This document shows, one piece after another, positions 12,932-26,231 of a stretch of DNA of 64,000 nucleotides. Source of the stretch: Vanilla planifolia. Taxonomy: Eukaryota > Streptophyta > Magnoliopsida > Asparagales > Orchidaceae. How positions within the stretch are numbered: position 1 is the stretch's first letter; each line of letters opens with the position of its first letter. The translations under genes and the position numbers were made by a program. The stretch is taken from contig CM043870.1 of NCBI GenBank assembly GCA_023846275.1, forward strand, positions 8,937,527-9,001,526, written 5' to 3'. The notes under the pieces are model-generated. The model had not been told where the DNA came from, made no database searches, and worked only from the letters and a program-made list of their open reading frames with translations.

Positions 12932-15900
12932 CTTTTTAGGATACTCACTTTAATGAAACATACTTCTATTCTTACAATTCAACGTCCTTATCTTTTTTAT
13001 CATAGTGCTTCTATTATCAATCTTGGGTAGATTGAATCATATCTTTAATCATTCTAACTTTCTTGGTGACCTTATCAATAAACTTATCTCTAATTAATTA
13101 TCTTCCTTTGCTCTTAAACTAGCATAGAGAATATAAATATTTTCTTTTATATAAGACTTCATAAGGGGAATTATTAATACTAACATGAAAGTTATTATTG
13201 TGTGCAAACTTAATTAAAATTAGGTGATATCCTCAATCACCTCCAAAATCTAGCTGACAAAGACACATCAAATCCTTAAGTGTTTTGATAGTTCTCTTCA
13301 TTTGACTATCAGTATGAGGATTAAAAGATATATCGAATCTTAATTAAGTCTCAAAAGCTGCTTACACTTTCTTCCAAAATTGTTAGATAAATTTGTAATA
13401 TCTATAAAAATTTTGACTTTTGGATTACCATGTAATCTTATAATCTATTACACGTATATTTATGCTAGTTTTTTTACAAAATATGTGGTCTTAGTAGCCA
13501 AAAGTGCACAACTTTAGTCAATATATCCACAATAACCCATGTGAAATTGTGTCTAATAGGAATCCTATGTAGCTTAACAATAAAATCCATTGCTACATAT
13601 TCCCCCTTCCACTTAGGAATAAGCAAGGGTTATAATAAACCATCAAACTTTAGTTTCTCACCTTAGAACTATTAACAAATAGGACATGTACGCACCCATT
13701 CTACCACATCCCTTTTCATTCTAAGCAATTAATAGGTTTGTCTCAACTCTTGATGAATTTTATTAAAACTTGGGTAGATAGAGTATTTGGAGTTATAAGC
13801 CTTAGATAATAATAATTATTATAGTTACTAGAGGCTAAGAATAATCAACCTTCCTTAAAACCTCAGTACAGCATACTCATCATGATTAAAAGTAAACTCC
13901 CATCTAGCCATAATCTATTGAATCAATTTTTGACACTCCTCATCCTATAATTGATCTTCCTTAATAGAATCAAGTCAATTAGGCTTAACTAATAATTGAT
14001 ATAACAATCAAACATTTTGATGCAAGCCTCCTTCTAATTATGACCTATCCATTTCAAAAGAAATTAATTTCTAGTTTGGCTACTCAACCAGAGAGTTCAA
14101 GATTGTCTCTCTACTCATGGCATTTGCTACTACATTAGCTTTTTTTACATAGTATTTTATTGATAAGTCATAAACTTTGATGAATCCAAATTGCCTCAAA
14201 TTCAATCCTTTTTGGGTGAAAAGGTACTTCAAACTTTAGCATTTTGTGAATACCTCACACTTCATCCCATAAAGACAATTCCTCTAAATTTGTTTTAAAG
14301 CAAAGATTATAATATCCCATTCCAAGTTGTATGTGGGGTAATTCCTTTCATGGATTTTTAACTACCTATAGACATAGGTAATTTCCTAACCATTCTACAT
14401 TAAAACACACCCCAACCCTTAGAGTGAAGTATTATTGAAAACTTGATATCCATGATGTCCTTCTGATGACACTAGAACAATGGTTGTTGATTTCTCTTTT
14501 AACTCCACAAAATTATTCTTGTATTTTACATCCTATTCAAACTTTATTGATTTCTATGTTAATCTAATAAGTGAGGGTGCAATTTGGGAAGGTCTCTACA
14601 CAAATGTTTGATAATATTTAATTAGATCAAGGAAACTCAAGATCTTTAAAACAAAAATGGGTCTAAGTTAGTCCATAATAGTGGATGTTTCTTTATGGAT
14701 CAATTATAATCCTTATTACATTAATCACATGCCTTAAGAACACGACTTGGGAAAACCAAAAAATTCAAATTGCCTCCTCCTTTCTAATCATAACCGCTCT
14801 ACCATCTTTTTAATCATATTCCTTCACTCAATTATTCCTTTTAAGAAAATGTTGAAATATTCGGTTGACACCAACATAAGAATTATCAATTACAACAATA
14901 CATCTAACTTTTGCTCCATGCCATCTTAATGGGGAACAACATTCAAAAACAAAGGATGATTTATCCAAGCATTATAAATATTTTTATCTTAGATAATTCT
15001 TCAAAATTCTATTCTTAGACTTTATCTTTCCCATCCCACTTAGCTTCTTAAATCATTTATGTAATTCTGTTAATACAAATCCATTATCATACTTCTCACA
15101 TTATCCTCAAGAATAAGACTTAAGATAACATGCTAGATGAAGTAACAATCAATCTACTAACCCAACATATATTCCTCCTAGGAAAAATAATACATTTCAA
15201 TAACATTTTCTCAAACAATCTTTGATATAATTTACTCATACTAGATCAATCCTCTTAACATGGACCCAAAATATTTCGTAATAGAAATCTACTTTCTTGA
15301 GATAAACAAGCCTTATACCTTTTTCAACTCCTTAGTAATTTTTAATAGATTATAGAAGAAATCTTATTCATAAAGGATAGTAATGATCATAGAGAGTCAT
15401 CAATTCTAATTATGAATACTAAGTCTACTTATGGCATATTTCACCAAAGTAATTTATGATTAGGAACATCCCTTGTATTATTCATATACTTCAACAAATT
15501 CTCATTTCACTTTCAATATGAGCCAATAACTCTTACTATTCTTATTCTCATCAAAGCTTATGACAACATAATCTTTAAGGCTTTTAGTTCATTGAATAAT
15601 ACAAATGCACTCATGTATCTAAAGTCCCCTCAAAATGATCTTGAAACCTCAAATTCCAATAGCACATGGCAACAAATTAAATGTCCTTCATAAATCTCAA
15701 AGGTATAAGAAGTGTCATGGGCCATACACCTTCTTAAGGGTAAGCTTTAATCATAAGGTCAAATTCTTAACAACTAAGTCATCCCTAATGCTCATTTTTA
15801 ATTAGAAAACACTTAACTCACTATCACCTTCCATAGTTGGAATATTGGGTACTTTCTTTCTAATTATTATAGCGAAAGTTTTATCACCAACTCATGTTTC

Positions 15901-16170
15901 CAATTTGTTGCACTCGAACTTGATAAACTTTTCTTACCTTTACTTTGATATGTTTTTTTAGAACATTATGCTTAGTTTCCTACAATTCATCTTTTGTAAT
16001 TTGAATTTCATCTCTTATTATAACCTTTCCTTTGCACTTTGATCCTACTTCATTCCATTCCATAATTCAATGTTTCAATATTAAAATAGCATAATTACCA
16101 TAAATCATGCTTAGGTGTTTGACATTCTAATGTCATCACTTAAAAGTCCATTCTAATTTTCCAACCATAT
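12932..16170 (-). mobile_element. Internal region of Tekay-like copy I
   Basis: Decayed pol sequence on the minus strand. Integrase similarity is at 13230-13390 and RNase H-proximal similarity at 14590-14650. The segment 12932-13640 aligns by eye with 54620-55327, and 13641-14035 aligns with 63259-63600. This places it as the sister of copy III. No open frame of meaningful size survives. Confidence 0.7.
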
Positions 16171-16182
16171 GCTCTTATACTA
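16171..16182 (-). other. Primer-binding site of Tekay-like copy I
   Basis: The plus strand reads GCTCTTATACTA, close to GCTCTGATACCA, the complement of the usual plant retroelement site for initiator tRNA-Met. It lies three bases from the start of the LTR at 16186. This fixes the minus-strand orientation of the element. Confidence 0.7.
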
Positions 16183-16185
16183 CCC

Positions 16186-18452
16186 TATCATGCCTCACCT
16201 AGTATAAACCAAAAAACCCCAATAAATATGACCATAATAATAATACAACAAGTAAAATAAAATTCATAACCATAAAAACATCAAGTACACAAAAAAAAAC
16301 AAGCAAAGGTCACAAAAAATCATAATCCCATCTCTTAGCACAATACCAAAGATTGAAGTATCTCATCATCATTTAGCTAAGACCTCTGGCATGTTATGAT
16401 CGTACTATGATATATCATCAAATCATCATATCATTATATATCATCTCATCTATCAAATCAAAATAGGATAAAGTCTTTGTGTTTGCTTTCTTTCTTATGA
16501 TCTGTTAGATTACTCGGTTAGCCAGTATCTTTTTTACTTTTTTCTTTCATTTTTTTCATATGTTTTGATATATAACGTTTACTCATATATGTCATATCTT
16601 AATTTATATAAAATTAGAAGATATACAATTCATGCTACACCATAAAAATGTGCATATTCTCATGTATACCACAATTGTAGCCAAAAAAATTTAGAAACAC
16701 ACTTACATCATAGTTATTTAGTTTGCTTACTTGATAACTCTGAGAAGACCCTTTTATCAATTTCATTTTCCCTTATTAGTTTTTTTATTTTTTATAAAAT
16801 TTATTTTAACTCTTATTAATAATAATTTAATTCCTTTTAAGATTGTGCCTTCTAAAAGCTCTAGAAAATACATTGTAATTAACTATTCTCTTTTTCATTT
16901 ACATCCTTCACATCATTCAATACAATCACCCATATCATACTATACAATCAATGCAATATGCAAATCAGGCACATGATCATTTTAGTAAACCCTATTATAA
17001 AACTAATTATATAAGTTTGATCCTTGCTTTCATATTTGTACAATACAAAAATAGTGGATCGATAAGCCCCTTTAAACATATGAAATTAATTATACAAGTT
17101 TGGTACTAATCTTATACTTAAGAAATATCATTGATATACCAATACACACCATCAATGTATTTGATCATTCCATCGAACTCATATGATATACAAACGAATC
17201 AAGTACTATTATTTAAGTTCATCACAATATCTGATCTCTCTATCATACTAATATAATCTATAATAGATACTCAATCAAACAAAGGTAGCCAGATAGACAA
17301 CCTCTTTTAAACATTACCTAAGCTCAGCTTGCCATTTGATCAGCATGTCAAACTAGTATGCTCGATAAACAAGTGATTGGACATATGATCATAGGTAATA
17401 TTATACTAGTATGACCTATAATATTATTTTCATTTAAACATTCCATAGCTCATCATGTTGTTCAATTTAGGAATAGTACTAGTACGATCTATGCAACTAA
17501 TCACTCAAATGAGAGATCAAACAAATATTCTCAATTAGTATTATACATGTCCATCATACTATCTGATCTTTGTCCACACTAATACAATCTTTAAAGATTA
17601 TTTGATTAAACCAAGGATCAAACGTGCCACTCTTATTCAAAAATTCCATAGCTTATCATATGTCTAATCTAGGAATAATATTAATACAATCTAAGTAAAA
17701 AACCCATAAATGCTTAAGTTGAAGGACTCTTGTCAAGTCTTACTACAGATTCATTCTGGATTATTTGAACAACTACCTAGTATGATTAATATAGCTAAAC
17801 GATAATATTCTCTAACCCCCATGATAACAACCTAAAAATTGTAAGATCACTTATATAACCATTTGATCAACCAACACATGCTTTATAGATAAAAAAACTT
17901 TACTAAGATCTTACCTTATAATGAAGTTTCAACAAGTTGAGGTCGAAAACTTGCTCTTTTCTTATAACTCCTCTTTCCTTTCCAATTTCACTAAATTAGC
18001 ACAAGAAATAACAATTGAATGTTCAAAATGCTTCCTTTCACTTTCCAAGGTCTTCTTCTCCCTACTCTCATACTTTCTCACTCACTTTTTAAATTTCACA
18101 ACTAGGTTTTAGCCATGGGAGTTAGCTTATCCTCTCATTTAATAAGAGAATAGATTAGCCACATTTTAATATAATAAATTATTTTCCCCTTTTTTATCAT
18201 CTTTGTCTTTGAAAATTTGTTGAAAATTTAACTTCTCATTATAAAATGCAAACCTTATATCTGTGGATTTCTTATGATGAGTTCTTCATAATATTATTTT
18301 TAAATCATAAATCTAACTATCATTGTCTTGGCATATTATTTGAGGAGCTCACTAGACATTCATTTATGTATTTTGAATCTAGAATACATATATCTTATAT
18401 ATGGAACATACATTTGGGGGAATAATTGAGCTAAATTTAGCATCTTGTTGCA
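16186..18452 (-). repeat. 5' LTR of Tekay-like copy I
   Basis: 2267 bp. The inner edge is set by the primer-binding site and the outer edge by a CA end followed by the GCATT target duplication at 18453-18457. Its length agrees with the LTRs of copy II (21757-24110, 2354 bp) and copy III (51971-54220, 2250 bp). Confidence 0.82.
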
Positions 18453-18457
18453 GCATT

Positions 18458-18676
18458 ATTCGATGTGAGTTGGGTGTTGATAGCATGATGGAATATTATT
18501 TGAGTTTTATATATATAAGTTTATATACACATCATTTATTGTACTGATATATTTCCATTCTACAATTTTATTTGGCTAGTATTGGGAGTTTGTCTCACTA
18601 TCGAATCTCCACCTATGGTTTTTTTAACCTTTGGTTTTTATGATGATTAAGTAAATAATTAGGTGAGGTGCTAACA
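18458..18676. mobile_element. LTR fragment of family F3, terminal part
   Basis: The plus strand here resembles the reverse complement of the first 200 bases of the solo LTR at 10895. Shared features are a GTTTGTCTCA..TCGA..C.CCACCT segment near 18587 and an end reading GAGGTG..GCTAACA near 18676. With 1-770 it forms what I take to be one older F3 LTR, interrupted by Tekay-like copy I. Confidence 0.5.
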
Positions 18677-19800
18677 CATATGATTACTAATAATTTTTAT
18701 AACATATATTAAGGATTCGCTATTAAGTTTCCTGATTACCCCTTATCATTACTTGTAGGTCTAGGGAGGTTGAGCTTTGGAGCATGGTAATAATCTAGCA
18801 TTCAACATTTTAGTCGTGATACTTTAGCCTATAGTCTTCATATTTCATTTGTAGCAAAGATTGTTGCTATTATGGACTATATCAAATATTTATTGGACTA
18901 TATTATTAGTTTTATGTATTATTGTATTTAGTATATTTGACATTATGGTATATCTATGGAAGGCATGTAGATTGCTAAATCTTATGCACCTATCGATATA
19001 TGCTGGTAGGTTACCCTAGCCTAAGTTAAACTAGTTTCTAAATTATCTAGGTAGCTAATTAGTAAAGAGATAGAGTTCGTTCAGGTGACGTGTCATAAGT
19101 GTGGTGATCAAATTAGAAAATCACAATTCCTAGTCTAAAAATCATGCATAAGGAGTGAAAAGTGGTAATCGATGGTGCTACACCCTAAAATGTTAAAAAA
19201 ATTGTTTGGATTTTAAAAAGGTTAAGTGCGAATTTACTTATATATTCAATTCATATTTTAGTGAGGTTGTGTTTTCTATTTGGCATTTAATAATTTGGTT
19301 TTTCTTGGCCTTACTCTTGACTATTTAGTCTAGATTCTACTTATTTTGTGTGGAGTTGTTTCAAGTTGAGATTGATCCCATAAAAACCTTTATTTGTAAT
19401 TAAGTTTCTTCATCTTACTATGGAAAAAAAAGTGATTTGACTTTGTTGTGCTTAAGCTTGATTCTTGAGGGTAGATGTAGGCTTGAGGTTAAATCAAATG
19501 ACCTACAAATCTGTCTCTTTTGCATAACATAATACATAGCTACAACTTATAATAATTGTAAAATCTTGTGAAAATCTTAAGGTTGTAGCTCTTTTCTTAT
19601 AAATTATTAAAATTACAATTAGCTCTTGGATTTGTTAAAAAGATTTTATAATAACTCTGATCACTAATTCACCCCCTTTCTTTGTGTGCCTCATTTCTCC
19701 CTACTAAATTTTCACAAATTAATAAAATGACTTCACTGTTACACTATGGTTTGCATTAACAAATATAATCCTTTATGTTTCATTAAGTAGGAATTAAAAA
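18677..19800. other. Unclassified repeat-derived DNA with a possible copia LTR end
   Basis: No gene is seen. Near 19668 the plus strand has a CTAATTCACCCCC..CTTTGTGTGCC segment, a pattern often seen at the 3' end of Ty1/copia LTRs in plus orientation. A complementary GGGGGGTGAAC segment occurs near 21129, hinting at an inverted pair of LTR ends. Neither border could be fixed. Confidence 0.3.
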
Positions 19801-19829
19801 GAGAACAAATTAAGTTTGAAATAATAGAA

Positions 19830-20400
19830 ATTGTATTAATCATATAATATAATATTTATTATCATACAATATGACTAAGACATTATACTTATAAGATAGA
19901 TAATAAAATTGTATGATCTATGCCCTTGGCATTGAAGCTGATCATATAATGTGATATCTACTATCGTATAATATAGCTTGCATTTGGGGCTAATCATGAT
20001 GAGTAAAGTACAACCAGAAAATTTCATACAATATGGTACATAAGTATCATTCAAGTATGTTTAGATGAGAGCTGAGTAACTTAAGTAAAAGAAGAACAAA
20101 ACACTTTTGTACAACATGATATACTGTTATCATATAATACAACCATTTAGTAAACTAAACAACATAAGACTTCATACTATATGATATGCGAGTATCATAC
20201 AATATGATCATTTATTAAATTAATCAACTTAAGTAGAACGAAAACCAAAGAATTTCATATAGTACAGCATTTGGGTATTATATAATACAATAATTTAGTA
20301 AAACTTGTCAACTTAAGAGAAACAAAGATAAGAGAGTTTTGTACAATATAATGTGAACCTTCATGCAAGTATGATCACATCTTAATGAGTAATTATTATG
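19830..20400. repeat. Imperfect minisatellite, unit about 64-85 bp
   Basis: Units begin with AACTTAAG or a close variant at 20078, 20161, 20225 and 20310. Each contains a 'tttcatacaatatg.tata' type segment followed by 'catttagtaaa'. Weaker, more diverged units extend back to about 19830. Spacings of 83, 64 and 85 bp show indels between units. AT-rich and non-coding. Confidence 0.6.
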
Positions 20401-20549
20401 CATAAAGAGAACAAATATAGAGAAGTTCATGTAATATGATATATATGATAAGATCTTTTTTTGATAACTAAGAACACTAGGAGAAGAAATCATGAAAGAG
20501 TTTGATTCATTAGATAATTAGTTCATTTAGTGCTATGAACCATCTAATC

Positions 20550-21756
20550 ATACAATATAAACAAAAGAGAAAATCATGTTATAGCTATCTAGTTCCCTCA
20601 AAAATAAAAAATTAGCTATTAAATATTATTGGGGTTGCCTTTAGAAACCTATTAAATAATCCTCCTTTATAAAAAAAAACCCCTTAAAATGCTTTAGAAA
20701 ATGCTAATGAGATTATATACATTGTTTTCCAATCAAAGAGGAGTTTGTGTGTTATAGCATTTCATATTCTCTTCAACTTCTTATTCTAGCATAACGGTTG
20801 TAAAAGAGCTTGCTCAAAATAGTTTTCAAGTTCTTCAACCTATTCCATTTAGTTCATTCATATGGTAACATTGTTTCATACATTATTTACATATAGATTA
20901 TTCCACTTGCAAATTTGGTAAAGGCTGTAAGTTGTTTTGTAAAGTTCTTATTATAACATACTTGTACTTGTTTTTCTTGCCACCTTTATATTTGACTCAT
21001 TTGATTCTTTATTGCTTTTGACACCTTTGGAACTCACATTGGTCTCTTATGGATCATATTTGTTATGGTATTCACTTACCGGTCATTCGGCAAAAGGCAT
21101 TTAGTGGAATAAGCTTAGTCAATGGAATGGGGGGTGAACATAAATATAAGTTTAGATCAAATCACCTTAAAGTCTTCATTTATTTTCTTTTATAACATTA
21201 GAAAAAAAAGGTTTTCAAATTAGTTGCAAGTTCTTTTTAAAAAACATAACTCACTCTGCTTTTATAGCTTAACCATTCCTATAAATGTTTCCCCTAACTA
21301 AGTGATACACTTATGCGATCAAATACTTATGACACCTATTCTTTAGGATAGCCAATTAGTACCCTCTTTTTTAGTAAATACTTGGTTATAAAGGAAATCA
21401 AACTTTTATCTTTCAAGTTTTAATGCCCACCTAATAATTATTGCATTGCTAACTTTGGCCATTCATTCACAATGATTAATACTTTTCAGCTCTTCATTGT
21501 ACATGCCTCATTAACCATTCATTTTCATTCCATGGTATCTTTAGCCCTTTAAATTGCCAAGACTAGCTATCCATTATATATATTTTCAATAATATTTTTT
21601 TATCATTTTATGTAGTTTTTCTATAATTTTTGTATTTTAATAACATATTACTTGTATAAGACATACAACAAATATTTCACATTGTTAACTCATAGCATTC
21701 AACATTTCTATAATGAAAGTGATAAATAGGTGACATGTACACGTACCTATACCATT
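20550..21756. other. Gene-free AT-rich stretch
   Basis: I see no gene. The only landmark is the GGGGGGTGAAC segment near 21129, which resembles an inverted copia LTR end. The rest is AT-rich sequence without recognisable family similarity. Confidence 0.3.
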
Positions 21757-24700
21757 TCTCATGCCCCACCTTATTTTTATCTAAGCAAAACCTAATAAAA
21801 TGTTCAAAATATCAATATTTTAGGTTAAAATAAGGTAAGTAACAATATATTGAGGAAACCAATAAAAATTCAAGAGTGATTCTAAAACTTCTCAATTCAT
21901 ATATCATCTCATAAATAATAACCAAATAAAAATAACAAACATTGTTTAAAGCTATCATACAACACAAAAGTCAAAAAGAATATGGATACATAATCCATCA
22001 AAAAGTATAACAAAGCTCTTACATAATAGCATCTCTCACAGAGCTCATAAATAAAAACACACTCTCATTTCTAGGCTATCATTTAAGAACCCCTACATTA
22101 TGTAGATCTACATTGTGGCCTATAATACAAGTAATAAGCATGATATGTTTAAAACTAGTAAAGTAATATGAAAATATCTTAAAGTAGTTGATAAATAAGA
22201 TAAAGTAATAAATAAAATAATGAATGGCAATCTAGATAGATATAAGGTGTTAGTTCACTACATTTATGTTCAATGCATTATAGTCATGTATGCATATAAT
22301 CATCTTATAGTATTGGTATTGTTTAGTATTTATATAATATCATATCTTTTATTTTTCTTTTCTCTTTTTTTCATATTTAATTCATTTCATCTTTCTTTAT
22401 TTATTTCACATTTATTTCTTTAACGCTCTAGTTTTCTCATATGACCAGTATCCTTTTCTCCTTAAGATCCAATATCATATTATCTTATCTATCATTTAGT
22501 GCTCATGATAGAGGGCTTTTGTCATGTTATGGCCCCAATCTAGGTACCAATAATAGTAGGAGTAATCTCATCATATATTATGAAATAATCACACATTATA
22601 AAGAAAATCCTTTCATATTCTTATTTCTTCTTTTTCATAATCTTATAGATTATAAGGTTACTCAATCTTTCTTTCTTTCTCTCTCATTTCTTTTCATTTC
22701 ATTCATTTTTTCTTATTTATGTTATAATACTAAAATATACACACATACACATATCTCATTATAAAATATCCTCTCATAAAGTAGAATATATGTAGATGAA
22801 TCTATGCCATGTAGTATACTTATATCATATCATAATTCGTAATATTATTTAAAGATAATCAATATTTTAATATATTTACATTATAATTATTTTGTTTTCT
22901 TACATCTATGATGCCTCTTGTGTTGCTTTCCATTTTCCATTATTCCTTATTCTCATATCCTATAGAATCGTCATTACATTCTATCAATATTTACATATTT
23001 TTATAAAATATGCATTCACATTTATTATTGCAAAGAGCATCTGATTCCTTAAAACATTTTATTGCAATTTATTATTCCAACCACACATCGTATTGTCCAA
23101 TCTCTAAATCTTATCATTTTTCATATGCTAGCTTTGTAAGATCAATCACAAGCTCTACCATTTCCTTAAGCGAATTATATCATTTAATGATCCCATCATA
23201 CGACATGACCCCCATGTTTTAGCTAAACAATTTCATTTCAAATAATTTAATCTCTTAATCTAATAAGTTGATACTATAGTCCAATGAATATTCCTATGTT
23301 GTATGATTTCTTAAGGAAATTAGAGTCCATGCTACTCTATTGATCATACGATATGTTTGAAATGATCATAACATCTGATCCTCCATGCTAAGGAGTAAAC
23401 TTGTAATCTTTGCCAATTAAACCATTCTACTTATCACATTATCCATCTAGGCTGATTATATATTATGTAAGACTTTCACTTAAAAACATAAGTTAAAAAG
23501 CTTGACACAATCCCAACCATTCCAAAGCCAAATCTTGAGTTGCACAAAATACAACATAAAGGCATTTCAGTAAAAGAAAACTTGAATAAAATCATACTCT
23601 TAATAATCTTTTCTTCTTTTATGTAAATCAACTCTTCCTCAAGCGCTTTCCTTTCCCACAATTTGAAACCTTCCCTACCACTCTTATGAATTGAGAAATG
23701 TTCACTTAAGGGCTTCTCTTCCTCTCACAAACCCTTCCTCTTCTTCTTTATCTAATCTCTCCTCTCTTTTGGGCTTTTGCTTGTAACTGAATGGTATAAA
23801 AGTAGGGATACACTTACCCTTTTTATGTCAATAAAAGGTAATTGAGTAAAATATTATTTATTTTTATATATCACTTTTAAAATACTATAAGCCTAAATGA
23901 CTTTCAAAAAGTATAAATAGCATACCAATAAAAATTTTGACTCTGATACTTTCTTAATGGCAAGCTCTAATCTTAATTGATGGCAATTACATAGAATACT
24001 TTTAAGGGCATATCAAAATAAGATTATTTCCCAATTCTAGATTTCCAAGGCCCAAAATTAATATTAAATTCTATATTAAACATATAATTCATAATTAAGT
24101 TGAGTTATCATAATCTCTCTATCTTATAAGAAATTTTATCCTTAAATTTAAAATAATTTAGTATACTAAACCATCATATCCTGTTTGACTTCCTAGGTGG
24201 CTTCATTTTTAGTTTGATTATTCCAAAGTAATTTAACCATAAAGATAACCTTATCTCTCAACTTTTTTTCGTGCTTAATTAGACTTCTAATTGTATATTT
24301 TTAATATCACAAGTTGGGTTGGATTTTAATTATTTTATTCATATTTGATCACATGAGATGAATTAAGGATGTATCTTCTTAATAAAAAAACATGAAAAAA
24401 GATCATGTAATCTAATCATTTATGGAGTAAAAACCACTTTATAGGAAATAGCTCAAACTCTTTTCAAAATTTGAAAAAGTACAATATACTTGGGTCTTAA
24501 TTTTCTTATCATTTTAGATCTAACTACCTTATTTAGGTGATTTCAAGAAAAACTCCTCTCACCTTCTTGGAATTTTACATTCTTATATATTTTATCAAAA
24601 TATTTCTTTTGATGGTCTTAAATAATCTATATTTTGACTCTAGTTATTCTGATCTTTTCTAAGTCTTACTCAATAAAGTTTGATGTAATGAATTATCTTG

Positions 24701-24812
24701 TTTTACCCTCAAACCAACATAGGGGGCACTGGTACTTTCTTTCATACAAAGTTTTATGAGTTATTTTACTATTAGTCTAGAAGTTATTATTGTAAGTAAA
24801 CTCTATTAAAGG
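21757..24812 (-). mobile_element. Ty3/gypsy retrotransposon, Tekay/Del-like, copy II (partial fossil)
   Basis: The LTR 21757-24110 (starting TCTCATGCCCC, ending TTATCA) is followed by internal sequence. That sequence aligns by eye with 54220-54900 of copy III, including a CTTCTTAATAAA-type landmark near 24374. Similarity stops near 24812, where copia-LTR-like sequence begins, so only the 3' side of the element is present. The 107-codon open frame at 22441-22764 lies wholly within the LTR and has no protein-family resemblance. Many breaks. Confidence 0.65.
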
Positions 24813-26231
24813 TGTTGAACTTGAAGAAGTGTGATGTCTATAAGAGGAGAGTAAATTATGTAAATTACAAACCGTAATTTGATTTCAATCACACAAGTTA
24901 TAAATTAAGATATCAATTAAAATCTTCTACTTCTAAATTGAAAGAAAAACCCTTCACTCTACTCCTACTCAAAACATCGCATTAATTATTTCAAATCTCT
25001 TGGTTTGTTAAGATGCCATATATTCATAAAGTAAAATGTTTACTTTCTCAAACTAAATTTACTCAACTCAAATACTCAAATATTTCTTAACTAAAGACTT
25101 TGTTTCATCTCAATCTAAATTCAATAATTTAGGTAATTTAAAATATCCTACTAATGTGAATCTATTATTAATCTTAGTGGCTATTATAAACAAGTTTTAA
25201 AAAGTTTATTTAGGTTTGTAAATTATTGTGTGAGAGAGTAAGGAAGTAAAGTATGCAAGTAATTTTGAGGTGGTTCAATCCAAATTTATATCCAAATAGC
25301 TTGGCTTGCATTAATCCACTCGCATTTTATCAAAGACATGTGGGCCAACCTAAACAATGACCACTCTCTTTTCTTTACATCTAGGTAAGGATCAACCTAT
25401 GCAAAGCTACTTTATTTTTGTCACAACCAAGGATCAACCTAAATAATTGGCCAATAAACCCAATGGTTAAAAGACCAAGGCAATAACAAATACCAATAAC
25501 AAGAAGATATAAATGGGTTCTGTAACCCTAACATAATTTATCTAAAAGACACACGAATGCAATATTAAAATAATAAGAAGATATAAAATATAGCTCAAAG
25601 GAAGTAACTAAAATAATGATATGCAACTTAGCTCAATCAAGGAAGGAAGTAATGAATGATGCATGATAGATGCCACAACCTTGCTCTCCTCTTTTCCAAT
25701 GTAATGAAGACTTTTTAAGTGATATTATTCATGAAGTTATGTAATTGAACATTAGTCTCTTCTCTCATGATTGAAAGCCTTTATGTAGTCCATATGACTC
25801 TCTCAAATGGCTATAAACCATGTCCAATGGTTGTAATCAATTTCTTAAAAATATATTTAATATAGTCATTATTAACATTCATTGTTCTAATTATATTATC
25901 TAATCCTGAGAGATCATACAAGTATGATGCAACATTAAGTGCATCATCTAGACAACTATCATTATCCATTTAATTCATGTTTTCTATCATACATGTATCA
26001 TATTAATATAATGGGAATACTATATGGTAAGGTTAAAACAAAGTCTCTCATATCTAAATCCTAAGTTCTCAAGAAAATATTATACAATAAAAGAACATAT
26101 AATAAAATGAGTGCTACAACAATCTCATATATACTAATCATATGTATTGGTGCAATAAGCAGATCATATATATATATATATATATGATAACAATATGCTT
26201 AATATATGACTAAGTATTAACACTAGAATCT
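24813..26231. mobile_element. Probable copia-type LTR remnant
   Basis: It begins with a TAAGAGGAGAGTAAATTATG-type segment, like the ends of the copia LTRs at 55360 and 61635 (AGAAGAGGGGTGAATTATG). At 25267 it has a GAGGTGGTTCAATCC segment comparable to AGGTGGTTCGACTAA at 55506. No coding region is seen, and the right border is not fixed. A (TA)n tract lies at 26167-26186 just before the next element. Confidence 0.4.

Larger units (their letters stand above)
776..18452 (-). mobile_element. Ty3/gypsy retrotransposon, Tekay/Del-like, copy I (fossil host of nested insertions)
   Basis: Fossil LTR retrotransposon read on the minus strand. Parts from high to low coordinate: 5' LTR 16186-18452, primer-binding site 16171-16182, internal region about 16170-12932 and 10894-10678, and 3' LTR from 776. 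The minus strand at 13230-13390 shows an integrase core resembling the family pattern TERTIQTLEDM...LDFGGSW. 14590-14650 resembles the SFLGLAGYYRRFV segment at the RT/RNase H border. The remaining internal region is short, so gag and protease are not recognisable. It is interrupted by a second gypsy element (3536-10677) and a solo LTR (10895-12926). Many breaks; not coding. Two related copies lie at 21757 and 51971. The lineage name is an inference from integrase style and LTR size. Confidence 0.8.

Noticed and set aside
22441-22764. 107-codon open frame
   Set aside because: It lies wholly within the LTR of Tekay-like copy II, is low-complexity in F, S and I, and has no family motif.
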